Positions 1 to 5,243 of a DNA stretch of 8,536 nucleotides are shown piece by piece. The translations under genes and the position numbers were made by a program. The notes below the pieces were generated by a model that had not been told where the DNA came from, did not search any database, and saw nothing but the letters and a program-made list of their open reading frames with translations. Positions within the stretch are counted from its first letter, which is position 1, and each line of letters starts with the position of its first letter. The stretch comes from Actinomycetes bacterium (lineage in GTDB: Bacteria; Actinomycetota; Acidimicrobiia; Acidimicrobiales; RAAP-2): NCBI GenBank assembly GCA_021805305.1, contig JAJZFO010000320.1:1-8536 (forward strand). Direction: 5' to 3'.

Positions 1-83
1 TATTTATCGTACCTCGTAACTGTCGCAATCGGGACGGCGTTACGCAAGTGACACTCTAAGAAATCATTGTAAGAATTTTGTGA
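1..83. other. intergenic spacer left of the MFS gene
   Basis: This stretch is clearly more AT-rich than the rest of the window and holds no convincing reading frame on either strand. A TACAAT hexamer lies on the minus strand at 71-66 and could be a -10 element for a gene beyond the left edge, but no good -35 or start codon is visible. An inverted pair CGTAAC (15-20) and GTTACG (39-44) is separated by 18 bases and is too weak to call. Confidence 0.4.
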
Positions 84-98
84 CGAATCAGAGATTCG
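84..98 (-). terminator. possible terminator hairpin at the end of the MFS gene
   Basis: CGAATC (84-89) and GATTCG (93-98) form a perfect 6-bp stem with a 3-base loop. The hairpin overlaps the MFS stop codon (88-90). On the minus-strand transcript it is followed by an A/U-rich stretch (TCACAAAATTCTT), but there is no clean U-tract. It may be a weak intrinsic terminator or a 3'-end stabilising hairpin. Confidence 0.35.
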
Positions 99-1644
99 GA
101 TCGGCGTTGGACAGGGGAATCTCGTCCGCCACCGGGTGCAAACTGGTGCGCAAGCGGACCTCGGGCAGGGTCAGGCTCAGCAGCAGCGCGACGACCCCCA
201 CCGGGATGGCCAGGAGATAGATATGGCTGATACTCGCCGAAATCGCGTGCACGATAACGTCCAGGGCCTGCGCCGGCAGCGCGCGCAGGGTGCTGGGGGT
301 CCACTGCGACGCCGTCGGCAGCGCGCCCGTGTAGTGCGACGCCCTCAGGCGCGTGGCCAACTGGTGGGGCAATTCGTTGCTGAAGATGGCCCCGAAGACC
401 GCCGTGCCGAAGCTGCCGCCGATTGAGCGAAAGAAATTCGACCCCGCGGTGGCGGCACCCACGTCCGCCGGATTCACGGCGTTTTGGACCGCCGTGATGA
501 GAATCTGCATCACCAGCCCGATGCCGACGCCCAGGATGAGCATGTAGAGGCCGGTCAAGTACGTCGAGGTGGTGACGCCGATGGTCCCCAGCAATCCGAT
601 GCCGATGGTCATCACCGCGGTGCCCGCGATGGGGAACGGTCGGTACTTCCATCCCCGCACCACGAGCTGACCGACGATGATCGACGCGGAGAACAGTCCC
701 ACCATCATCGGCAGGAGGCGCAGCCCCGAATTGGTGGGCGACGCCCCGTGCACGTCTTGGAAGTACAGGGGAAGGAACGTCATGGCCCCGAACATGGCGA
801 ATCCGACCACGAAGCCGATGGCCGACGCCGACGAGAAGACGCGATTCGAGAAGAGGCTGGGGGGCAGGACCGGTTCACTCGAGCGCCGCTCGATCCAGAT
901 GAACCACGCGGTGAAGACCACGCCCGACACGAAGAGTGCGATCGACCTCGCCGACCCCCACGGCTGACTGGAGCCCCCGAGGGACGTGAACAAGATGAAC
1001 GACGACGCGGCGACGGTCAGGGTGATGATGCCCGCGTAGTCGATCACGTGCTGCTTGCGCTCCCCCGCGTTCGGCAGTGCCGCCGCCGTGACGGCGAGGG
1101 CCACGATGCCAAAGGGCACGTTGACGAAGAAGATCCACCGCCACGACCAGTACTCGACGATGAAGCCGCCGAGGAGGGGCCCGAGCACCGTGGCGGCGCC
1201 GAAAACTGCGCCGAAGAGTCCCGAGTAGCGGCCGCGCTCGCGCGGGGGCACCACGTCGGCGATGACCGCCTGGGCGCCCACCATGAGCCCACCGCCGCCG
1301 AGTCCCTGCACCGCCCGGAACAGGATCAATTCGAGGATGTTCTGGGAGAATCCGCAGAGCATCGAGCCTCCGAGGAAGATGATGATCGCCCAGATGAAGT
1401 AGATCTTGCGGCCGTGCAGGTCACCGAGTTTCCCCCACAAGGGAGTACTCACGGTCGAGGCGAGGAGGTAGGACACCACGACCCAACTGAGGTGATTGGC
1501 CCCGTGGAGGTCGCCGACGATGGTGGGCAGTGCGGTCGAGACAATCGTGGCGTCCAGGGCCGCGAGAAGCATGCCGAGCATCAGCGCACTCAGCACGAAG
1601 TACAACTCGCGCCGGGGGAGAGCGGTGGATTCTCGTGGGGCCAT
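88..1644 (-). CDS. DHA2 (EmrB/QacA-type) MFS multidrug exporter
   Basis: This 518-residue integral membrane protein has the length and motif set of the 14-helix drug:H+ antiporters that export toxic or amphipathic compounds using the proton gradient. Visible motifs are the helix-1 signature LDATIVSTALP (about 30-40, with an acidic D31), motif A GKLGDLHGRK (71-80) between helices 2 and 3, RAVQGLGGGG (110-119) in helix 4, and the antiporter motif C region GAATVLGPLLGG (149-160). Hydrophobic segments continue to about residue 490, followed by a short polar tail. The ATG start is supported by an AAAGGA Shine-Dalgarno seven bases upstream. It is divergent from nhaA and shares an intergenic inverted repeat with it. 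No dedicated TetR or MarR regulator gene is present in the window. The family call is solid; the substrate cannot be read from sequence. Confidence 0.93.
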   Translation of the reverse strand: MAPRESTALPRRELYFVLSALMLGMLLAALDATIVSTALPTIVGDLHGANHLSWVVVSYLLASTVSTPLWGKLGDLHGRKIYFIWAIIIFLGGSMLCGFSQNILELILFRAVQGLGGGGLMVGAQAVIADVVPPRERGRYSGLFGAVFGAATVLGPLLGGFIVEYWSWRWIFFVNVPFGIVALAVTAAALPNAGERKQHVIDYAGIITLTVAASSFILFTSLGGSSQPWGSARSIALFVSGVVFTAWFIWIERRSSEPVLPPSLFSNRVFSSASAIGFVVGFAMFGAMTFLPLYFQDVHGASPTNSGLRLLPMMVGLFSASIIVGQLVVRGWKYRPFPIAGTAVMTIGIGLLGTIGVTTSTYLTGLYMLILGVGIGLVMQILITAVQNAVNPADVGAATAGSNFFRSIGGSFGTAVFGAIFSNELPHQLATRLRASHYTGALPTASQWTPSTLRALPAQALDVIVHAISASISHIYLLAIPVGVVALLLSLTLPEVRLRTSLHPVADEIPLSNADPNL

Positions 1645-1651
1645 TGCGGAG

Positions 1652-1657
1652 TCCTTT
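1652..1657 (-). promoter_or_regulatory. Shine-Dalgarno of the MFS gene
   Basis: Read on the minus strand, AAAGGA lies seven bases before the ATG at 1644. This fixes the start and shows that the MFS mRNA has a leader, in contrast to nhaA across the intergenic region. Confidence 0.7.
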
Positions 1658-1698
1658 CGTCGCGCACTGAACCGTGACCACCGTCAGTCGCCCTTCGC

Positions 1699-1704
1699 AT
1701 CCTA
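1699..1704 (-). promoter_or_regulatory. candidate -10 element (TAGGAT) of the MFS gene
   Basis: TAGGAT on the minus strand fits TANNNT and would give a leader of about 45-50 bases before the ATG at 1644. A 17-bp spacer would place the -35 at about 1722-1727, inside the inverted repeat. No good TTGACA match is seen there. Confidence 0.35.
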
Positions 1705-1715
1705 CCGACCCCTTG

Positions 1716-1733
1716 AATCACCACCGGGTGATT
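1716..1733. promoter_or_regulatory. operator-like inverted repeat between MFS and nhaA
   Basis: AATCACC (1716-1722) and GGTGATT (1727-1733) form a perfect 7-bp inverted repeat around a 4-base centre (ACCG). It lies in the divergent intergenic region. Its right end touches the nhaA -10 hexamer, and it covers the place where the MFS -35 should be. The size and position fit a site for a dimeric repressor able to control both genes; which protein binds is unknown. Confidence 0.5.
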
Positions 1734-1738
1734 AGGCT
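1733..1738 (+). promoter_or_regulatory. leaderless -10 element of nhaA (TAGGCT)
   Basis: TAGGCT fits TANNNT and is followed by exactly six bases before the GTG at 1745, the spacing expected when transcription begins at the start codon. There is no Shine-Dalgarno. A TTGA sequence at 1713-1716 lies upstream but is too close for an ideal -35. Confidence 0.55.
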
Positions 1739-1744
1739 CATCGC

Positions 1745-2893
1745 GTGGCCGACCGCCTACCGCGCCTGCGCTCGACCCTGGAGCACCCGTTCGCCGCGGC
1801 GAGCACCCTGATCGTCGGCGCGACCGTAGCCCTCGGTTGGTCCGCCCTGTCCTTCGCGAGTTACCAACGGGTGATGAGCGCCCCGTGGCTCCCCGGCTAC
1901 CAGGTCGGGCTGCGCTCCGTCGTGGAAGAGGGCGCGATGACCCTCTTCTTCGCCAGCGTGGGACTCGAACTCTCACGTGAAGCGCACGCGCGTCAGCGCG
2001 GTCACCTCCGCGGCTCGCTCCCCGCCGTCAGTGGCGCCGTCGGCGGCATGCTCGCTACGGCCGGGTTGTCGTTGCTCCTCGGCCTCCTCCTGCACTCCCC
2101 GGCCCTGCACCGGGGATGGGGTGTGCCCATCGCCACCGATATTGCCTTCACCCTCGGGGTCCTCGCCCTCGCGGGACCCGGGGTTCCCAACGCCCTACGC
2201 CTCTTCCTGCTCACCCTCGCGGTCACCGACGACGTGCTCAGCGTCGTCATACTCTCCCTGACCGGCGTCACGCACGTGCGCGTCGTCGGTTTGGTCCTGG
2301 CGGCCGGCGTCGCGGCCGGCGCCGTGCGGTGGGGTCGACGCCTCCCCCCCGCACCGACCCTGGTGGTACTCCTCGTGGCCACTTGGGGATCGTTCGCCTA
2401 CGCGCGCGTCGACCCCGCGCTGTCGGGCGTCGTGGCGGGATTACTCATTCGCGTGGCCTCGCCGGCCTCGCGACGCCTCGAACGCCGCGTCCTGCGCTCC
2501 TCCATTGGACTCGTCCTCCCGCTGTTCGCCCTCGTGGCGTGCGGGGTCTCGTGGACCACGCTGCGCCCCACGGGCGCCGGCGCCACGATTATCGCGGCCA
2601 CGGTGGCGATACGCCTCGCCGGCAAGACCCTCGGGATCGCGGCGGGCGTCGCCGTGGCGGGCGCCTGCGGGCTTCGCCGCCACCCCAGCATCACGCGCCC
2701 CCTCGTGGTGGGCGCCGGTCTGCTCTGCGCCATCGGCGTCACGGTGCCCCTCCTCTTCGCGGGGGCTCTCTACCCCCCCTCGAGCTCGACCTACGGGGCC
2801 TTCACGGTCGGTCTGCTCCTCGCGTCGCTGCTGGGCGCGGCGGCCGGGCTCACCGTCGTGCGTCGGGCCACGAGGACCCGAGGCGACGCGTAG
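1745..2893 (+). CDS. nhaA: NhaA-family Na+/H+ antiporter
   Basis: This 382-residue membrane protein is close in length to E. coli NhaA (388 residues), which expels Na+ or Li+ in exchange for protons to control internal pH and sodium. Family landmarks are MTLFFASVGLELSRE (65-79), the PIATDIAFTLGVLAL block (128-142) with T131/D132, the paired aspartates TDDVLS (161-166; D162/D163, matching the ion-binding pair), LSGVVAGLL (226-234), LPLFALVACGV (258-268) and GKTLGI (293-298), whose K294 matches the conserved helix-X lysine. The normally conserved GIGFTMS-type stretch of helix XI reads AIGVTVPLL (329-337), so this is a divergent member. The GTG start is chosen because a TANNNT box lies six bases upstream. 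The gene is divergent from the MFS exporter and 33 bp upstream of the Fur-family gene. Confidence 0.9.
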   Translation: MADRLPRLRSTLEHPFAAASTLIVGATVALGWSALSFASYQRVMSAPWLPGYQVGLRSVVEEGAMTLFFASVGLELSREAHARQRGHLRGSLPAVSGAVGGMLATAGLSLLLGLLLHSPALHRGWGVPIATDIAFTLGVLALAGPGVPNALRLFLLTLAVTDDVLSVVILSLTGVTHVRVVGLVLAAGVAAGAVRWGRRLPPAPTLVVLLVATWGSFAYARVDPALSGVVAGLLIRVASPASRRLERRVLRSSIGLVLPLFALVACGVSWTTLRPTGAGATIIAATVAIRLAGKTLGIAAGVAVAGACGLRRHPSITRPLVVGAGLLCAIGVTVPLLFAGALYPPSSSTYGAFTVGLLLASLLGAAAGLTVVRRATRTRGDA

Positions 2894-2914
2894 GCCGCGC
2901 GGTCGCGCGCGCTC

Positions 2915-2920
2915 TACGCT
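2915..2920 (+). promoter_or_regulatory. leaderless -10 element of the Fur-family gene (TACGCT)
   Basis: TACGCT fits TANNNT and is followed by six bases (GACGGG) and then the ATG at 2927. This suggests a separate leaderless transcript, although the gene lies only 33 bp after nhaA. No recognisable -35 is present in this very GC-rich gap. Confidence 0.5.
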
Positions 2921-2926
2921 GACGGG

Positions 2927-3376
2927 ATGGCGGAAGACGACCGGCGCGGCGACGAGGTTCTCGACACCCTGCGTCGACACGCCAAACGCATCACCACGGC
3001 CAAACGCGCGGTGGTGGGGGTCCTGGTCGACTCCCGAGACCACCTCACGGCCGAGGAGGTGACGCGCGAGGTCCAGCGGTCGTGGCCCGACGTCAGTCCC
3101 TCCACCGTCTATCGAATCCTCGAAGAACTCGAAGACCTGGCCCTGGTCGTGCACTCGCACGCCGGCCACGCCGCCGCCGTCTACCACCTCGCGGGACGCT
3201 CGCACGGTCACGTGACCTGTGAGGCCTGCCACGTGACCTTCGAGGTCCCCTCCGACGTCTTCGACTTGATGGCGCACGAACTCGAGGCGTCGTTCGGGTT
3301 CGAACTCGATCGTCACCACGTGGCCCTCGCCGGGGTCTGCGCCGCGTGCCGGACGCGACGGCGCGCGGTCCCCTGA
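2927..3376 (+). CDS. Fur/Zur-superfamily metal-responsive transcriptional regulator
   Basis: This 149-residue cytoplasmic protein has the two-domain plan of Fur-family regulators, which bind operator DNA when loaded with a metal ion. The N-terminal winged helix includes the recognition segment SPSTVYRILEELEDLALV (57-74). The C-terminal dimerisation domain carries two CXXC pairs, C98/C101 and C138/C141, expected to hold the structural zinc, plus histidines H87, H93, H95, H117, H130 and H131 that could form the sensory site. The usual HHH(D/H)H run is reduced to SHGH (92-95). These residues do not decide between Fur (iron), Zur (zinc) and PerR (peroxide), so no gene symbol is given. It sits between nhaA and an ABC exporter operon; local regulation is possible, but no obvious Fur or Zur box is seen nearby. 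Confidence 0.88.
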   Translation: MAEDDRRGDEVLDTLRRHAKRITTAKRAVVGVLVDSRDHLTAEEVTREVQRSWPDVSPSTVYRILEELEDLALVVHSHAGHAAAVYHLAGRSHGHVTCEACHVTFEVPSDVFDLMAHELEASFGFELDRHHVALAGVCAACRTRRRAVP

Positions 3377-3407
3377 GGGCCGTCCCGGCCGTCGGGTCCC
3401 CTCTGGG

Positions 3408-3413
3408 TAGTGT
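3408..3413 (+). promoter_or_regulatory. candidate -10 element of the ABC exporter operon (TAGTGT)
   Basis: TAGTGT fits TANNNT and would start transcription near 3420, leaving a leader of only about 7 bases before the ATG at 3427. An AGGGA run (3416-3420) six bases before the ATG could act as a Shine-Dalgarno if transcription begins further upstream, for example by read-through from the Fur-family gene. Confidence 0.35.
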
Positions 3414-3426
3414 GCAGGGATAGGCC

Positions 3427-4347
3427 ATGTTGAAAATTGACCACCTCACGAAGCGCTACGGCTCGACCGTCGCGGTCAACGACTTGGACTTCGACGTCAC
3501 CGCCGGCGTGGTCACGGGTTTCCTCGGCCCCAACGGGTCGGGCAAGTCCACGACGATGCGCGTCGTCATGGGGCTCGACCGACCCACCAGTGGCCGCGCC
3601 ACCGTCAACGGTCAGACCTACGACGAGCTGAAGGCGCCCCTGCGCGAGGTGGGCGCCCTCCTCGACGCCAAGTCGCTCGACCCCAATCGATCCGCGCGTA
3701 ATCACCTGCGGGCCCTGGCGCTGGCCAATCGCATCTCCTTCGCGCGCGTCGACGAAGTCCTCGAATTCGTCGGGGTCGCTTCGGTGGCCCACAAGAAAGT
3801 GGGGGGCTTCTCCCTGGGCATGAGTCAGCGCCTCGGCATCGCCGGGGCGCTCCTCGGTGACCCCGGTACCCTCCTCTTCGACGAACCCGTGAACGGCCTG
3901 GACCCCGAGGGGATTCGGTGGATCCGCGACTTTTTCCGCTCGTTGGCCAAGGAGGGCCGTACCGTCTTCGTCTCCTCCCACCTCATGAGCGAGATGGCCG
4001 TCAGCGCCGACCAGATCATCGTGATCGGTCGGGGCAAGTTCATCACGTCGGGTACCGTGAACCAGCTCACCGCCGGTGCGGCGGGCACGGTCCTCGTGCG
4101 CAGCGCCGATCCCTCGCGCCTGGCGCGCGTACTGCGTGACGCCCACGCGATCGTCGAGGAACTCAGCGACCAGGGCCTGCACGTCAGCGGTCTCGACGCG
4201 GTCCAGGTCGGCGATGCGGCCTTTCGTTCCGGCATCGCCGTGCACGAGCTGACGCCCCAGCGCGCGTCGCTCGAGGACGTCTTCATGTCCTTGACCGCGG
4301 ACGCCCTGGAGTACGGTCACAAGAACGCGGAGGCTGTCAGTGAGTGA
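3427..4347 (+). CDS. ABC-2 exporter ATP-binding protein
   Basis: This 306-residue nucleotide-binding subunit powers the membrane protein encoded by the next gene. Walker A is GPNGSGKST (34-42, K40), the Q-loop region is GALLDAK (76-82), the ABC signature is the variant FSLGMSQR (128-135), Walker B is LLFDEP (149-154, catalytic E153), the D-loop is NGLDPEG (156-162) and the switch histidine is in SSHL (H185). The GALLDAK and SARNHL segments and an approximately 90-residue C-terminal extension are typical of the bacitracin/daunorubicin-resistance-like (CcmA-type) ATPases of actinobacteria. It starts 50 bp after the Fur-family gene and overlaps the permease gene by 8 bp, so it is co-transcribed with it. 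The substrate is unknown; peptide, lipid or antibiotic export are all possible. Confidence 0.93.
   Translation: MLKIDHLTKRYGSTVAVNDLDFDVTAGVVTGFLGPNGSGKSTTMRVVMGLDRPTSGRATVNGQTYDELKAPLREVGALLDAKSLDPNRSARNHLRALALANRISFARVDEVLEFVGVASVAHKKVGGFSLGMSQRLGIAGALLGDPGTLLFDEPVNGLDPEGIRWIRDFFRSLAKEGRTVFVSSHLMSEMAVSADQIIVIGRGKFITSGTVNQLTAGAAGTVLVRSADPSRLARVLRDAHAIVEELSDQGLHVSGLDAVQVGDAAFRSGIAVHELTPQRASLEDVFMSLTADALEYGHKNAEAVSE
4329..4333 (+). promoter_or_regulatory. Shine-Dalgarno of the permease gene inside the ATPase gene
   Basis: GGAGG lies six bases before the GTG at 4340 and is embedded in the last codons of the ATPase gene. It supports the GTG start and indicates translational coupling of the two subunits. 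Confidence 0.75.
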
Positions 4348-5131
4348 TGCCCCCACCCTCTGGGACACGACGCGATCGGAGTTCCTCAAGTTCCGCACGG
4401 TGCGCGCCACCTTCATCGGTCTGGCCACCCTGATCCTCTTGACCATCGGCCTGGCGGTCCTCATCACCGTGGTGATTCGAACCAACTGGAATCAGCGCAG
4501 TCCCGTCGAACGCCTGGCGTTCGACCCGGTGGCCACGAGCCTGGTCGGGGTCTTCTTCGCGCAGTTCGCCGTGGGGGTCATGGGAGCGCGCGCCATCACG
4601 TCGGAATACGCCTCGGGCGCTATCCGCACGACCCTGGCCGCGGTACCCCGGCGCGTGCGACTCGTGATCTCCAAGGCGATTGTTCTCCTGGTCACGTTCT
4701 TCGTCGTGAGTGAAGTCGTGGTCGTGGTCGCCTTCTCGGTCGGGCAGGCCATCTACCGCGGCGGCCACCTGCCCTCGGGCACCCTGTCGAACTCCACCGA
4801 TCTGCGCGCGGTGGTGATGGCCGGCGTGTACCTGACCATGTTGACGTTGGTGGGACTGGGCCTCGGACTGATCCTGCGCACCACGTCGGTCACGATCTCG
4901 ATCTACGTGACGCTGCTGCTCATCATTCCCATCATCGTGAACTTCCTGCCCTCGAACTGGCAGAGTCACGTGAGCAAGTTCCTGCCGTCGAACCTCGGTC
5001 AGGCGATGACCTCGCCCTCCGCGTTCTCGCCCAACTCCTTCTCCTGGACGAGCGCCACCCTGGTACTCGCGCTCTACACCCTCGCGATCGTGGGCGTCGG
5101 CACCTTTTTGCTCACGCGTCGCGACGCCTGA
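4340..5131 (+). CDS. ABC-2 type exporter permease
   Basis: This 263-residue protein is the membrane partner of the preceding ATPase. It has six likely transmembrane segments at about 24-46, 66-84, 111-134, 157-178, 184-203 and 237-257, the usual plan for ABC-2 permeases, which probably work as a pair. The cytosolic stretch TSEYASGAIRTTLAAVPRR (88-106) between helices 2 and 3 is the characteristic conserved region of this family, and the protein ends in the common LLTRRDA. A short peptide repeat, FLPSN, occurs twice in the last extracytoplasmic loop (202-206 and 214-218). The GTG start is chosen because of the GGAGG site six bases upstream. It is the last gene of its operon. No substrate can be assigned. 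Confidence 0.88.
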   Translation: MSDAPTLWDTTRSEFLKFRTVRATFIGLATLILLTIGLAVLITVVIRTNWNQRSPVERLAFDPVATSLVGVFFAQFAVGVMGARAITSEYASGAIRTTLAAVPRRVRLVISKAIVLLVTFFVVSEVVVVVAFSVGQAIYRGGHLPSGTLSNSTDLRAVVMAGVYLTMLTLVGLGLGLILRTTSVTISIYVTLLLIIPIIVNFLPSNWQSHVSKFLPSNLGQAMTSPSAFSPNSFSWTSATLVLALYTLAIVGVGTFLLTRRDA

Positions 5132-5149
5132 GTGCGCCCCCGGCGCCGC

Positions 5150-5202
5150 CTACCGACCGGTTACCCGACGTTCGTGGTCTTACCGGGGAGTTACCGCTCA
5201 CC
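5150..5202. promoter_or_regulatory. two pairs of 11-bp-spaced TACC direct repeats
   Basis: In the spacer before the carboxyltransferase gene, (C/T)TACC occurs at 5150, 5161, 5180 and 5191. The first two copies are 11 bp apart, and so are the last two. One helical turn between direct half-sites is typical of OmpR/PhoB-type response regulators, including PhoP- and GlnR-like proteins. The array ends just upstream of the expected -35 position of the CATAAT promoter, where an activator would sit. Confidence 0.4.
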
Positions 5203-5229
5203 GGACGCTCGCGCAAAAATCGCCTGTGT

Positions 5230-5235
5230 CATAAT
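5230..5235 (+). promoter_or_regulatory. -10 element of the carboxyltransferase gene (CATAAT)
   Basis: CATAAT matches the TATAAT consensus at five of six bases and lies eight bases before the ATG at 5244, so the mRNA is probably leaderless or nearly so. No Shine-Dalgarno is present. The -35 region (about 5207-5212, GCTCGC) is poor, consistent with an activator-dependent promoter. Confidence 0.55.
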
Positions 5236-5243
5236 TGGCACCC

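Noticed and set aside
15..44. Inverted pair CGTAAC / GTTACG in the left spacer
   Set aside because: Only 6 bp with an 18-base gap and no promoter or gene to relate it to.
484..1677. Long plus-strand open frame (397 codons) antisense to the MFS gene
   Set aside because: The translation is a low-complexity mix rich in Arg, Asp, Glu, His and Gly with no hydrophobic core, as expected from a GC-rich gene read on the opposite strand. The MFS frame has clear family motifs and a Shine-Dalgarno.
2894..2926. GCGC-rich alternating stretch between nhaA and the Fur-family gene
   Set aside because: Self-complementary GCGC runs arise readily from base composition. Apart from the TACGCT hexamer nothing here supports a structure or operator.
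3375..3403. Possible terminator after the Fur-family gene (GAGGG paired with CCCTC)
   Set aside because: The stem is only 5 bp with a 19-base GC-rich loop and no U-tract. Such pairings are frequent by chance at this composition.
3313..4485. Long minus-strand open frame (390 codons) antisense to the ABC ATPase
   Set aside because: It runs antisense through the ATPase gene and into the permease and Fur-family genes and shows no family motif. It is a by-product of high GC.
5235..5243. TTG start for the carboxyltransferase, adding three residues
   Set aside because: The TTG begins on the last base of the CATAAT -10 element, so it could not be in the transcript. The ATG at 5244 fits the promoter.
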